A stretch of DNA of 64,000 nt, taken from NCBI GenBank assembly GCA_041905785.1, contig JAYRKJ010000008.1, forward strand, positions 1 to 64,000, written 5' to 3'. Below are positions 18,839 through 27,917 of this stretch, piece by piece; position 1 is the stretch's first letter; each line of letters opens with the position of its first letter. Origin of the DNA: Roseateles_B sp041905785 (lineage in GTDB: Bacteria > Pseudomonadota > Gammaproteobacteria > Burkholderiales > Burkholderiaceae_C). Both the position numbers and the translations under genes were made by a program. A model generated the notes under the pieces. That model was not told the DNA's origin. It saw nothing but the letters and a program-made list of their open reading frames with translations, and made no database searches.

Positions 18839-19909
18839 ATGGACATGCTGCACCACGCCCCCTTGATGCTGGACATCGCCGGCACCACGCTCCGCCCGCA
18901 GGAGCGAGAGCGCCTGAGCCACCCGCTGGTCGGCGGGCTGATCCTCTTTGCCCGCAACTTCGAGAGCCGCTCCCAGCTGACGGCCCTGTGCGGCGAGCTG
19001 AAATCGCTGCGGCCCGATCTGCTCATCGCCGTGGACCAGGAAGGCGGGCGCGTGCAGCGTTTTCGCAGCGATGGCTTCACGCCCTTGCCGGCCATGCGCA
19101 CCCTGGGCGAACTGTGGATGCAAGACGCGCTGCGCGCCACGCAGGCTGCCACGGCCCTGGGCTATGTGATGGCCATGGAGCTGCGCGCCTGCGGCGTGGA
19201 CCTGAGCTTCGCGCCGGTGCTGGACCTGGACTACGGCGAGAGCTCGGTGATCGGCGACCGCAGCTTCCATCGCGACCCGCGCGTGGTGGCTTTGCTGGCC
19301 AAGAGCGTGGCGCACGGCCAGTTGATCGCCGGCATGGGTGCCTGCGGCAAGCATTTCCCTGGGCACGGTTTCGTGAAGGCCGACTCGCATGTGGACGTGC
19401 CGGTCGACAAGCGCAGCCTCAAGGCCATCCTGGCCGAGGACGCCAAACCCTTCGAATGGCTGCACCTGAGCCTGGCGGCCGTGATGCCGGCGCACGTGAT
19501 CTATCCCAAGGTCGATGCGCGGCCGGCCGGCTTCTCACCGCGCTGGTTGCAGGACATCCTGCGTGAGCGCCTGGGCTTTGCGGGGCTGATCTTCAGCGAC
19601 GACCTTGGCATGCGCGGCGCGCGCGTGCTCGAAGGCCGCGAGATCGGCTTTGCCGAGGCCGCCATCACGGCCCTGCACGCCGGCTGCGACATCGCCCTGC
19701 TGTGCAATCAGTCGGTGGAAGAGGGCGGTCGCGTGCTGGACGAGGTGCTGCAGTCCCTGGAAGACGCTGCGCTGCAAGGACACTGGCAGCCCAGCCTGGA
19801 AAGCGAGGGGCGGCGCCAGCGCCTGCTGTCCCAGCAGGCACCGCTGAGCTGGGATGAACTGATGCACGAGCCCGGCTACCACCTGGCGCTGCAGCAGCTG
19901 CAAGGCTGA
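18839..19909 (+). CDS. nagZ: Beta-N-acetylhexosaminidase NagZ
   Basis: NagZ, a cytoplasmic GH3 enzyme, removes GlcNAc from anhydro-muropeptides in cell-wall recycling. The 356-residue protein contains VDQEGGRVQRFR, the substrate loop CGKHFPGHG (catalytic His), and FSDDLGM with the nucleophile Asp. No signal peptide is present, consistent with cytoplasmic action. It lies 12 bases after the GrpB gene at the end of the large rightward block. Confidence 0.97.
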   Translation: MDMLHHAPLMLDIAGTTLRPQERERLSHPLVGGLILFARNFESRSQLTALCGELKSLRPDLLIAVDQEGGRVQRFRSDGFTPLPAMRTLGELWMQDALRATQAATALGYVMAMELRACGVDLSFAPVLDLDYGESSVIGDRSFHRDPRVVALLAKSVAHGQLIAGMGACGKHFPGHGFVKADSHVDVPVDKRSLKAILAEDAKPFEWLHLSLAAVMPAHVIYPKVDARPAGFSPRWLQDILRERLGFAGLIFSDDLGMRGARVLEGREIGFAEAAITALHAGCDIALLCNQSVEEGGRVLDEVLQSLEDAALQGHWQPSLESEGRRQRLLSQQAPLSWDELMHEPGYHLALQQLQG

Positions 19910-19928
19910 GCGCCGGCTTGCGGCATTG

Positions 19929-19970
19929 AAAACGGCCTGCCACTGCGGTGCCGCGGTGCAGGCCGTCCTT
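19929..19970. terminator. Hairpin between convergent nagZ and POT genes
   Basis: ACGGCCTGC (19932-19940) pairs with GCAGGCCGT (19958-19966). The left flank gives TTTTC on the minus strand, so it best serves the leftward transporter gene, perhaps both. Confidence 0.55.
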
Positions 19971-20002
19971 GACATGGCGATGCCGGCATGGGCCGGCGAC
20001 AC

Positions 20003-21538
20003 TCATTTCCGGTAGTTGTCCTGCATGCGATAACCGCGCGCATACAGGCCAAAGAGCAGCGCCGCCAGCAGCGCGAAGCCCGCGAAGAAGAACATCTGGA
20101 AGGCCGTCACGCTGTAGCCGGTGGCCTTGATGTAGCTGGTCACGCCCTCGCTCTTGACGCTGCTGTTGGCCAGCAGCACCCAGAGGTTGCCGATGGTGAC
20201 CGAGAGGTTCCAGAAGCTGGTGATCACGCCCTTCATGGGCAGCGGCGCCTGGCTGTACGCGAACTCCAGGCCGGTGGCCGAGACCAGCACCTCGCCCAGC
20301 GTCAGGATGGCATAGGGCAGGATCTGCCAGACGATGCTCACAGTGTGGCCGTCATCCAGCCACAGCTGCAGGCCGCCCACCACGATCCAGGCCACGCCCG
20401 ACAGCGCGATGCCTGCTCCCATGCGGCGCAGGGCAGTGATGCGCAGGCCCATGCGTTCCAGCATGGGGTAGAGCACCAGGTTGTTGAAGGGGATGAGGAT
20501 CATCACCAGCGCCGGGTTCAGCGCCTGCATCATCGAGGATTGGAACCATTCGGGCTTGCTCATCTGGTCGGCCTGCAGGATCCAGGTCGAGGCCTTCTGA
20601 TCAAAAAGGGACCAGAAGGGCGTCACCAGCGCGAAGAGCACCAGCAGGCGCAGCACGGCACGCACGCCTTCGATGGCCGCGGGCGGATGTGCGATGGCGG
20701 CCTTGCGCAGCTGCAGCGCCGCACCGGCGCCCCCAAAGCCCATCAGCAGCACCAGTGCCAGGCAGAAGCTGGCCACGAAGCCGATCTGCTCCATCAGCCG
20801 GAAGCTGCCCACCGCGCCGGCCAGCCCGATCAAGGCCACGACTAGACCGGGGCCGCCGCTCTCGAGCGCGGTGATCACCACCTTGAGGAAGCTGTGCGGA
20901 TCATGGGCGACTGGCGGCGTGTGCACGTACTTCTTGCGACCGCTCCAGAAGATCAGCGTGGCAATGCCCATCAACACGCCGGGAATGCCGAAGGCCACGG
21001 CGGCGCCGAACTGCTTCAGGAAGATGGGCATCAGCAGCGAGGCGAAGAAGGAACCGAAGTTGATGATCCAGTAGAAGGCGTCATAGACCTTCTGGGCCAG
21101 GCTGCGGTTGCTGCTGTCGAACTGGTCGCCCACGAAAGAGCTCACCAGCGGTTTGATGCCGCCCGAGCCCAGTGAGATGAGGAAGAGGCCGGTGTAGAAG
21201 CCGGTGATGTTCTTCTCGAAGATGGCCAGGCAGGCATGGCCGCAGCAATACAGCAGGCTCAGCCAGAAGATGGTGTTGTACTTGCCGAAGAAGCGGTCGG
21301 CGATCCAGCCGCCCAGCAGCGGGAAGAAATACACGCCGATCACGAAGGTGTGGAACACCTCCTTGGCCTCGGCCTTGCGCAGGTCCTCGGGGATGGCCAT
21401 CAGCAGGCTGGTCATCAGGAAGACCGTCAGGATGTTGCGCATGCCGTAGAAGCTGAAGCGCTCGCATCCTTCGTTGCCGATGATGTAGGGGATTTGCGGC
21501 GGCATCTTGGGTGCCGCGGTGCTGGCTGTCTGGGTCAC
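20003..21538 (-). CDS. POT-family proton-dependent oligopeptide transporter
   Basis: A 511-residue inner-membrane transporter with about 12-14 hydrophobic segments. The POT signature is clear: IGNEGCERFSFYGMRNIL contains the ExxER proton-coupling motif in helix 1, and GSGGIKPLVSSFVGDQF matches the second POT signature. It should import di- or tripeptides with protons. I chose GTG at 21538 because AAGGA lies eight bases upstream; ATG at 21505 is an alternative. The gene stands alone, converging on nagZ. Confidence 0.9.
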   Translation of the reverse strand: MTQTASTAAPKMPPQIPYIIGNEGCERFSFYGMRNILTVFLMTSLLMAIPEDLRKAEAKEVFHTFVIGVYFFPLLGGWIADRFFGKYNTIFWLSLLYCCGHACLAIFEKNITGFYTGLFLISLGSGGIKPLVSSFVGDQFDSSNRSLAQKVYDAFYWIINFGSFFASLLMPIFLKQFGAAVAFGIPGVLMGIATLIFWSGRKKYVHTPPVAHDPHSFLKVVITALESGGPGLVVALIGLAGAVGSFRLMEQIGFVASFCLALVLLMGFGGAGAALQLRKAAIAHPPAAIEGVRAVLRLLVLFALVTPFWSLFDQKASTWILQADQMSKPEWFQSSMMQALNPALVMILIPFNNLVLYPMLERMGLRITALRRMGAGIALSGVAWIVVGGLQLWLDDGHTVSIVWQILPYAILTLGEVLVSATGLEFAYSQAPLPMKGVITSFWNLSVTIGNLWVLLANSSVKSEGVTSYIKATGYSVTAFQMFFFAGFALLAALLFGLYARGYRMQDNYRK

Positions 21539-21801
21539 GGTCAGAGTCCTTGTGTCGGGCGGCGGGCGGGTTGCCCGCGGCGGCGGCGGTGCTGGGGTGC
21601 AGCAGGGCTGCCACTGTAGGCGAAAAGGCGGTGGGGAAAAGGGTGCCAACCCTAGGCGGTGGCTCTGCCCGGCCGATGCTTCGACGGCACGCCGGTGCCG
21701 GGCTCATCCGGCATGCGCTGTCGGCGACGGCTGACCGTGCGCAGGACATGGGCAAGACCTGGGCAGGAGATGCGCTGCGGCAGCCGGCAGCGGGCGAAAG
21801 G

Positions 21802-21840
21802 AAAACAAAAAACGCCGCCGGGCGCAAGCCTCGGCGGCGT
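21802..21840 (-). terminator. Rho-independent terminator of rne
   Basis: On the minus strand ACGCCGCCG pairs with CGGCGGCGT across an 11-base loop and is followed by TTTTTTGTTTT. It lies about 38 bases beyond the rne stop. Confidence 0.92.
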
Positions 21841-21877
21841 GATCGGGGCCGGCTCAGGGCCGGCAATCGGGGGCTTT

Positions 21878-24811
21878 TCAGCCCTGCAGTTCGAAGGGCA
21901 GCTTGACCTGGGCCAGATCCTTGCGGGTCTCGACCAGCACCAGCGGGCCCTCATCCAGCTTGAGCACGGGCGGGCGTTCGCGCGGCACGTGCAGAGGCGC
22001 GGGCTCGGCAGCGATGGCAGCCTGGGCGGCGGCCACCTTGTCGGCGTCAGAGTTCACCCACTGCAGGCCAGCGGCCTCGGCGATGCCATGCAGATCGCCC
22101 AGGGGCAGGCTGTAGGTCGGCACCACGATGGCGGCCACTGTTGCGGCGGGCTGCTCCGGGGCTTCGGTCGGGGCCGGCGCTGCAGCGGCCTGCGCAGGCA
22201 CTGCCGCGGCGGGCGACGCCTCATTCGTGGCGTCGGCGGCTTCGCTCACCAGTTCCAGCTGCTGCGGCGCTGCGTTTTCGACGCCTTCAGCGCCTTCAGC
22301 AGCCTGGCCATCGCGACGGTCGCGGCGATAACGATCGCGGCTGCGACGGCGGCGACCATCGCGGCCTTCCTCGCCCTGGCCGGCTTCGCCCGGGGCTTCC
22401 GCCGATGGTTCAGCGGCGGCCTCGCGAGCCGGGGCCTCTGCCGGCATGGCGCCGGCGTCTGCCTCAACGGCTTGCGCGGCTTGCTGCATGTCGCCGGCCG
22501 TCAGCGTGTCGCTGCCAGCATCCTGGGCACGGTCTTCGCGGTCGCGGCCACCACGACGGCGGCGGCGGCGGCCCTGGCGGTCATCGCCGGCGGCCTCGGG
22601 CGCCATGCCGTCCGGGATGGTGTCCTGGAAGGCGGTTGGCGACTCGACGCCCGTGGTCTCGACCAGGGCCTGGACCTCGGCGGCCGGACGCTCCTGGCGC
22701 TCACCTCGCTCGCCGCGGTTGCGGCGGCCTTCACCACGTTCACCACGTTCGGCACGTTCCGGACGCGTGGCCTCCGGCGATGCGGCCTCGTTGCGTTCGC
22801 CGCGCTCATTGCGGCGGCCGCGCTCGCCGCGTTCCCCACGCTCGGCACGCTCACCGCGCTCGCCGCGTTCCCCACGCTCGGCACGCTCACCGCGCTGGCC
22901 GTCCTTGCCTTCGCCGCGTCCCTTGCCTTCCTTGCGGTCACCGCGCTCGCCGCGCTCGCCACGCTCGCCACGCTCGCGGCGGCGGCCGTCACGACCGCCT
23001 TCGCGGCCTTCACGCTTGGCGCCGTCCTTGCGTTCGGTCTCGGCGGGTTTGGCTTCCTCGGCCGGCGTCTCGCCGTTGCCGAAGATCTTCTTGAGCCAGC
23101 CGAAGAAGCCCGAGCCGGTGGCCGACGAGGCTGCCGCAGCAGGCGCGGTGGCAGCCGGCGCTGCGGGCGCCGCCACGGGCTTGGGCGGCACCACAGGCGC
23201 GGGCTGCTCGGGCAGGATGCCCTTGATCACGGGCTCCTGCTTGCTCTTGCCCTTGTCGTCACCGCCGCGGCGGGTGATGCCCACCTCGTCCTGCGGCTCC
23301 TCGATCATGGTGTAGCTGGCCTGCAGGTTCTCCAGACGGGGGTCGTCATGGCGCAGGCGCTCCAGCTTGTAGTTGGGCGTCTCGAGGTGCTTGTTGGGCA
23401 CCAGCAGCACGGTCACGCGCTGCTTGAGCTCGATCTTGGTGATCTCGGTGCGCTTCTCGTTCAGCAGGAAGCTGGTCACCTCCACCGGCACCTGCACGTG
23501 CACGGCGGCGGTGTTGTCCTTCATGGACTCTTCCTGGACCATGCGCAGGATCTGCAGCGCGGAGCTTTCCGTGTCGCGGATGTGGCCGGTGCCGTTGCAG
23601 CGCGGGCAGGTGATGTGGCTGCCTTCGCTCAGGGCCGGGCGCAGGCGCTGGCGGCTCAGTTCCAGCAGGCCGAACTTGCTGATGGAGCTGAACTGCACGC
23701 GGGCGCGATCCTGGCGCAGGGCGTCGCGCAGGCGCTGCTCGACTTCGCGGCGGTTCTTGGACTCCTCCATATCGATGAAGTCCACGACGATCAGGCCGCC
23801 CAGGTCGCGCAGGCGCATCTGGCGGGCGATCTCGTCGGCCGCTTCCAGGTTGGTGCGGGTCGCGGTTTCCTCGATGTCGCCGCCGCGGGTGGCGCGCGCC
23901 GAGTTGACGTCCACCGAGACCAGGGCCTCGGTGTGGTCGATCACGATGGCGCCGCCGGAGGGCAGGTTCACCGTGCGGCTGAAGGCCGTCTCGATCTGGT
24001 GCTCGATCTGGAAGCGGCTGAACAGCGGGGCGTCATCCCGGTAGCGCTTCACGCGATGCGCGTTGTCCGGCATCACGTGGTTCATGAACTGGTGGGCCTG
24101 CTCGTAGATGTCGTCCGTGTCGATCAGGATCTCACCGATGTCGGCGGTGAAGTAGTCGCGGATCGCGCGGATGACGAGCGAGCTTTCCTGGTAGATCAGG
24201 TAGGCGCCCTTGCCGCCCCGGGAGGCGTCGTCGATCGCCGTCCAGAGCTTGAGCATGTAGTTGAGGTCCCACTGCAGCTCGGCGGCAGTACGGCCGATGC
24301 CGGCAGTGCGGGCAATCAGGCTCATGCCCTTGGGGTAGTCGAGCTGGTCGAGGTTCTCCTTGAGCTCCTCACGGTCCTCGCCCTCGATGCGGCGCGAGAC
24401 GCCACCGCCGCGGGGGTTGTTGGGCATCAGCACCAGGTAGCGGCCGGCCAGAGAAATGAAGGTGGTCAGGGCGGCGCCCTTGTTGCCGCGTTCTTCCTTC
24501 TCCACCTGGACCAGCAGTTCCTGGCCTTCCTTGATCGCGTCCTGGATCTTGGCCGAGCGCACGTCCGTGCCTTCGCGGAAGTACTGGCGCGAGATTTCCT
24601 TGAAGGGCAGGAAGCCGTGGCGGTCCTCGCCGTAGTCCACGAAGCAGGCCTCGAGCGAGGGCTCGACCCGCGTCACGACGGCCTTGTAGATGTTGCCCTT
24701 GCGCTGCTCGCGGCCTTCGATTTCGGTTTCGAAGTCCAGCAGTTTCTGGCCATCAACGATTGCGAGGCGCCGTTCTTCCGGCTGCGTCGCATTGATCAGC
24801 ATGCGTTTCAT
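21878..24811 (-). CDS. rne: Ribonuclease E
   Basis: RNase E initiates decay of most mRNAs and matures rRNA and tRNA, and scaffolds the degradosome. The 977-residue protein has an N-terminal catalytic half: S1 domain from about residue 37, VDVNSARATRG and VVDFIDM in the catalytic core, and the zinc-link CPRCNGTGHIRD. The C-terminal half is low-complexity, first basic and repetitive (RGERGERGERAERGE units), then Ala/Glu-rich, ending in a conserved short LPFELQG tail. It diverges from rluC across an 860-base gap, as in E. coli. Confidence 0.97.
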   Translation of the reverse strand: MKRMLINATQPEERRLAIVDGQKLLDFETEIEGREQRKGNIYKAVVTRVEPSLEACFVDYGEDRHGFLPFKEISRQYFREGTDVRSAKIQDAIKEGQELLVQVEKEERGNKGAALTTFISLAGRYLVLMPNNPRGGGVSRRIEGEDREELKENLDQLDYPKGMSLIARTAGIGRTAAELQWDLNYMLKLWTAIDDASRGGKGAYLIYQESSLVIRAIRDYFTADIGEILIDTDDIYEQAHQFMNHVMPDNAHRVKRYRDDAPLFSRFQIEHQIETAFSRTVNLPSGGAIVIDHTEALVSVDVNSARATRGGDIEETATRTNLEAADEIARQMRLRDLGGLIVVDFIDMEESKNRREVEQRLRDALRQDRARVQFSSISKFGLLELSRQRLRPALSEGSHITCPRCNGTGHIRDTESSALQILRMVQEESMKDNTAAVHVQVPVEVTSFLLNEKRTEITKIELKQRVTVLLVPNKHLETPNYKLERLRHDDPRLENLQASYTMIEEPQDEVGITRRGGDDKGKSKQEPVIKGILPEQPAPVVPPKPVAAPAAPAATAPAAAASSATGSGFFGWLKKIFGNGETPAEEAKPAETERKDGAKREGREGGRDGRRRERGERGERGERGDRKEGKGRGEGKDGQRGERAERGERGERGERAERGERGERGRRNERGERNEAASPEATRPERAERGERGEGRRNRGERGERQERPAAEVQALVETTGVESPTAFQDTIPDGMAPEAAGDDRQGRRRRRRGGRDREDRAQDAGSDTLTAGDMQQAAQAVEADAGAMPAEAPAREAAAEPSAEAPGEAGQGEEGRDGRRRRSRDRYRRDRRDGQAAEGAEGVENAAPQQLELVSEAADATNEASPAAAVPAQAAAAPAPTEAPEQPAATVAAIVVPTYSLPLGDLHGIAEAAGLQWVNSDADKVAAAQAAIAAEPAPLHVPRERPPVLKLDEGPLVLVETRKDLAQVKLPFELQG
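22821..22892 (-). repeat. Exact 36-bp tandem duplication in the RNase E scaffold region
   Basis: Two identical 36-base units (22821-22856 and 22857-22892) encode repeated Arg-Gly-Glu/Arg-Ala-Glu triplets. They sit in a longer run of imperfect nine-base repeats and probably expand or contract by slippage in frame. Confidence 0.85.
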
Positions 24812-25668
24812 CGTTTCTCCTTACACGCCGTCCACACTGGCCATGGCCAGGGCAGTACGGCGCGCAGCACCACATCGCACGGGGCGTGAACCCGCGGGCG
24901 ACCGACATCAGCACGAGAAACGCGGTGGAACCGAGGAAGGAATCGCCCTGGACTGCTGGAGATCGCAAAGCTCGCGATCAGGCCGGCAGCGTTGGCGCGT
25001 GCGCTTCAACAGGGGGCGCGGAGCCTCCCTCCCGTGAACGCGCCACCATCGTTGGCGCGACCCGGCCACGGCAAATGCGCGGCAGGCAGCCGGTCAGCGA
25101 CCGGGGCTGCGCACGCATGCGGCGGGGGGTGGGGGGATTGCTGGGATTCATCCGCGGGGAACTGCTGGGCGCTGGCATGAGGCCTCCGGCTCTTGACCGG
25201 GCGGCCTCACACGATGAAAAACCTTATTCGTGCCGATCGCGGAGCTGTAGCCCCTCGAACTGGCGTGGTCCGTACTGCGTTGCTCTTCCGTGCCGGCCTA
25301 CCGACCGCCGCTGTCGCTTGGGGACAGGGCCCGCCGGGCAGGCAGACACGTTGCTTCACCAAATTTTGAGGACCTCGGAAATCGGGCGGCGGCTTGCGCC
25401 GCGGACCGCCTGTTCCAGGCCCTACCACCCCTGCGTTCTTTGCATCCCCACGGCTCACCCGCAGGTAAAATCAGAAAAATCAAATACTTAGAACGCAATC
25501 GTGGTACGGAAGATTATAGGGGCTAAAGGTCGCAGCCCGAGTTCGGGAAGCGACCATGGTGCCAAGCGCCAACCGAATGCCCCGCAGCCCGGTCGCAAGA
25601 AGGCGTCCACCACGATGAAACCGGGCGAAACACCGCGATCGGGTGTTAGGTCGCCCATCGGAGCCGTC
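24812..25668. promoter_or_regulatory. Divergent rne-rluC control region
   Basis: No gene is supported in these 857 bases. A perfect TATAAT on the minus strand (25518-25513) would begin a rne leader of about 690 nt. A long rne leader is expected from the known autoregulation of RNase E in enterobacteria. On the plus strand an AT-rich stretch with TAAAAT (25466-25471) may serve rluC. Between them the sequence is GC-rich without clear hairpins or repeats. Confidence 0.5.
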
Positions 25669-26724
25669 ATGCCCGCGACGGCGGCGTCCCCAGCGAAGGG
25701 GACAAACGCCGCGCCCAAAACCGCGCCTGCCGTGCAATGGCTCACCATCGACGAAGGCTCGGCCGGCCAGCGTCTGGACAACTTCCTGCTGAAGGTGCTC
25801 AAGGGCGTGCCCAAGACGCACGTCTATCGCGTGATCCGGGCCGGCGAGGTGCGGGTCAACAAGGGCCGGGCCCAGGCCGACACCCGCCTGGAACTGGGCG
25901 ACCAGGTTCGCGTGCCGCCGGTGCGCCTGCCCGAGCGCTGCAGCCAGACGCAGGCGCCGGTGCCGGCGCGCGAGTTCCCCGTGGTCTACGAGGATGATCA
26001 CCTGATCGCCATCAACAAGCCCGCCGGCGTGGCCGTGCACGGCGGCTCCGGCGTCAGCTTCGGCGTGATCGAGCAACTGCGTCAGGCCCGCCCGCAGGCC
26101 AAGTTCCTGGAACTGGTACACCGCCTGGACAAGGAAACCTCAGGCCTGCTGCTCATCGCCAAGAAGCGCAGCGCCCTCAATGCCCTGCAGGACCAGTTCC
26201 GCGATCGCGAGACGGGCAAGACCTATGCCGCGCTGGTCTGGGGCGCCTGGCCCAAAGGGCAGACGGTGATCGACGTGCCCTTGCTGAAGTTCGTCGGCGC
26301 GGACGGCGAGCGCTGGGTGCGCGCGGTGAGTTCCTCCCACGACCCGGGCGCCGAGCAGGCCAAGCGTTCCATCAGCCTCGTGAAGCTGGCCGAGGGACTG
26401 CCTGGCTTCAGTCTGGTGGACGTGACCATCAAGACCGGTCGCACCCACCAGATCCGGGTCCACCTGGCCCAGGCGGGCCATGCCATCGTGGGGGATCCGA
26501 AATACGGCGACTTCGAGGCCAACAAGGCCCTGGCGCGCGGCGAGACGCTGCCCGGCCTGCGCTTCGACCGCATGTTCCTGCACGCCCGCCGCCTGCGCTT
26601 CAGCCATCCTGACGGGGGCCGGGACATCGAATTGTTGGCACCCTTGCCCGAGGATTGTGAGCTGCTGCTGCGCCAATTGCGCCAACATCCCTTCGAAACC
26701 CAGCGCAAAGAACCCCACCCATGA
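25669..26724 (+). CDS. rluC: Ribosomal large subunit pseudouridine synthase C
   Basis: RluC makes pseudouridines 955, 2504 and 2580 of 23S rRNA. The 351-residue product has an N-terminal S4 RNA-binding domain (AGQRLDNFLLKVLKGVPKTHVYR) and the RluA-type catalytic domain with Asp154 in HRLDKETSGL, plus GRTHQIRVHLA. The ATG at 25669 is preceded by GGAG at five bases. An in-frame GTG at 25501 would add 56 basic low-complexity residues and cannot be ruled out. Adjacent and divergent to rne, as in E. coli; it overlaps the HAD gene by ATGA. Confidence 0.93.
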   Translation: MPATAASPAKGTNAAPKTAPAVQWLTIDEGSAGQRLDNFLLKVLKGVPKTHVYRVIRAGEVRVNKGRAQADTRLELGDQVRVPPVRLPERCSQTQAPVPAREFPVVYEDDHLIAINKPAGVAVHGGSGVSFGVIEQLRQARPQAKFLELVHRLDKETSGLLLIAKKRSALNALQDQFRDRETGKTYAALVWGAWPKGQTVIDVPLLKFVGADGERWVRAVSSSHDPGAEQAKRSISLVKLAEGLPGFSLVDVTIKTGRTHQIRVHLAQAGHAIVGDPKYGDFEANKALARGETLPGLRFDRMFLHARRLRFSHPDGGRDIELLAPLPEDCELLLRQLRQHPFETQRKEPHP

Positions 26725-27389
26725 CAACGCAGCGACCCCAGCGCTATGACCTCATCGTGTTCGATTGGGACGGCACGCTGTTCGACTCCACGGCCCTGAT
26801 CGTGCAGGCCATCCAGGGGGCCGCGGCCGACCTGGGTCTGCCGGTGCCGCCGGCCGAGCGCGCTGCGCACGTGATTGGCCTGGGCCTTTACGAAGCCTTG
26901 GCCATTGCCACGCCGGAGTTGCCGCGCGTGCGCTACGCCGAGATGGGGCAGGCCTATCGCAAGCACTACTTCGCCCAGCACGAGGCGCTGTGCCTGTTCG
27001 CGGGTGTCGAGCCCCTGCTGCAGGCGCTCAAGGCCCGTCACCATTGGCTGGCCATCGCCACGGGAAAGAGCCGCAGCGGACTCAACGAGGCGCTGCGCCA
27101 CGTGGCGCTGCACGGGGTGTTCGATGCAAGCCGCACCGCCGACGAGACCCAGAGCAAGCCGCATCCCCTGATGCTGGAAGAGCTGATGCGCGAATTTGGC
27201 GTTGAGCCGGAGCGCACCTTGATGATCGGCGACACCACGCATGACCTGCAGCTGGCGCGCAATGCGGGTTGCGCCGCGCTGGGCGTGGGCTATGGTGCCC
27301 ATGACCCCGAGCAGTTCGAAGCCTATGAGACCGTGCACATCGCCCACTCCGTGCCAGAGCTGCAGGACTGGCTGCTGAAGCATGCCTGA
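26721..27389 (+). CDS. HAD-family hydrolase (phosphoglycolate phosphatase-like)
   Basis: A 222-residue HAD subfamily IA phosphatase. Motif I is FDWDGTLFDS (nucleophile Asp15, acid Asp17), motif II IATGKSRSGL, motif III lysine in QSKPHPLML, and motif IV MIGDTTHDLQLARNAG. A helical cap lies between motifs I and II. It resembles Gph-like phosphatases found beside rluC in many betaproteobacteria; the true substrate is unknown. It is coupled to rluC by a four-base overlap and followed by the Rieske gene. Confidence 0.9.
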   Translation: MTTQRPQRYDLIVFDWDGTLFDSTALIVQAIQGAAADLGLPVPPAERAAHVIGLGLYEALAIATPELPRVRYAEMGQAYRKHYFAQHEALCLFAGVEPLLQALKARHHWLAIATGKSRSGLNEALRHVALHGVFDASRTADETQSKPHPLMLEELMREFGVEPERTLMIGDTTHDLQLARNAGCAALGVGYGAHDPEQFEAYETVHIAHSVPELQDWLLKHA

Positions 27390-27419
27390 GACCTTACGGC
27401 GCCTGGCGCGCGAGCCCTC

Positions 27420-27830
27420 ATGAACCCCTCCGACATGATCCCTGCGACCCCGCCCCCCGAGGCGCAGGGGCTGCTGCTGTGCGACTCCGCAGACCTCCAG
27501 GAGCGCGGCAAGGCCTATTGCTTTGACGTGCTGCAGTACGGCCAGCCGGCCAGCGCCTTCGCCCTGCGCTTCGAGGGCCAGGCCGTGGCCTACCTCAACC
27601 GCTGCGCGCACGTGCCCACCGAAATGGACTGGCAGGAAGGCGAGTTCCTGGACAGCGAGAAGCGCTACATCATCTGCTCCATCCACGGCGCCGTGTATGA
27701 CCCGCTCTCCGGCCGCTGCGTGACCGGCATGTGCGGACGCATCGGCCTGCACAGAATCGAGGTCAGGGAGCGCGAGGGCAAGGTCTATTGGTATCCTAGT
27801 CGCGATACCAAGCCGGCCCCCAAGGAATGA
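27420..27830 (+). CDS. Rieske [2Fe-2S] domain protein
   Basis: A 136-residue soluble ferredoxin-like protein. The ligands are Cys62 and His64 in RCAHVPTE and Cys86 and His89 in ICSIHGAVYDP, with a CxH-X21-CxxH spacing. It has no signal peptide or oxygenase domain. Such short Rieske proteins follow the HAD phosphatase gene in related genomes, but the redox partner is unknown. Probably co-transcribed with rluC, the HAD gene and the S49 protease. Confidence 0.88.
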   Translation: MNPSDMIPATPPPEAQGLLLCDSADLQERGKAYCFDVLQYGQPASAFALRFEGQAVAYLNRCAHVPTEMDWQEGEFLDSEKRYIICSIHGAVYDPLSGRCVTGMCGRIGLHRIEVREREGKVYWYPSRDTKPAPKE

Positions 27831-27917
27831 CCGCATCCCGGAACGGCCTCGAGAACGACGCAGCAAGCGCGATCCCGGCCGCTGGCCCCGAGGGCCGCAC
27901 GCACCGCAAGCATCACC

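Noticed and set aside
22821..22892. Tandem repeats resembling a CRISPR array
   Set aside because: Units abut without spacers and keep the rne reading frame; no cas genes are nearby.
21659..24889. A 1076-codon rightward open frame antisense to RNase E
   Set aside because: It is Ala/Gly/Leu-rich, mirrors the GC-rich codon pattern of rne, has no recognisable domain and lies wholly opposite a certain gene.
25501..25668. GTG start of rluC at 25501
   Set aside because: It adds 56 low-complexity residues and lies on top of the minus-strand TATAAT; the ATG at 25669 has the better Shine-Dalgarno and family length, though the longer form is not excluded.
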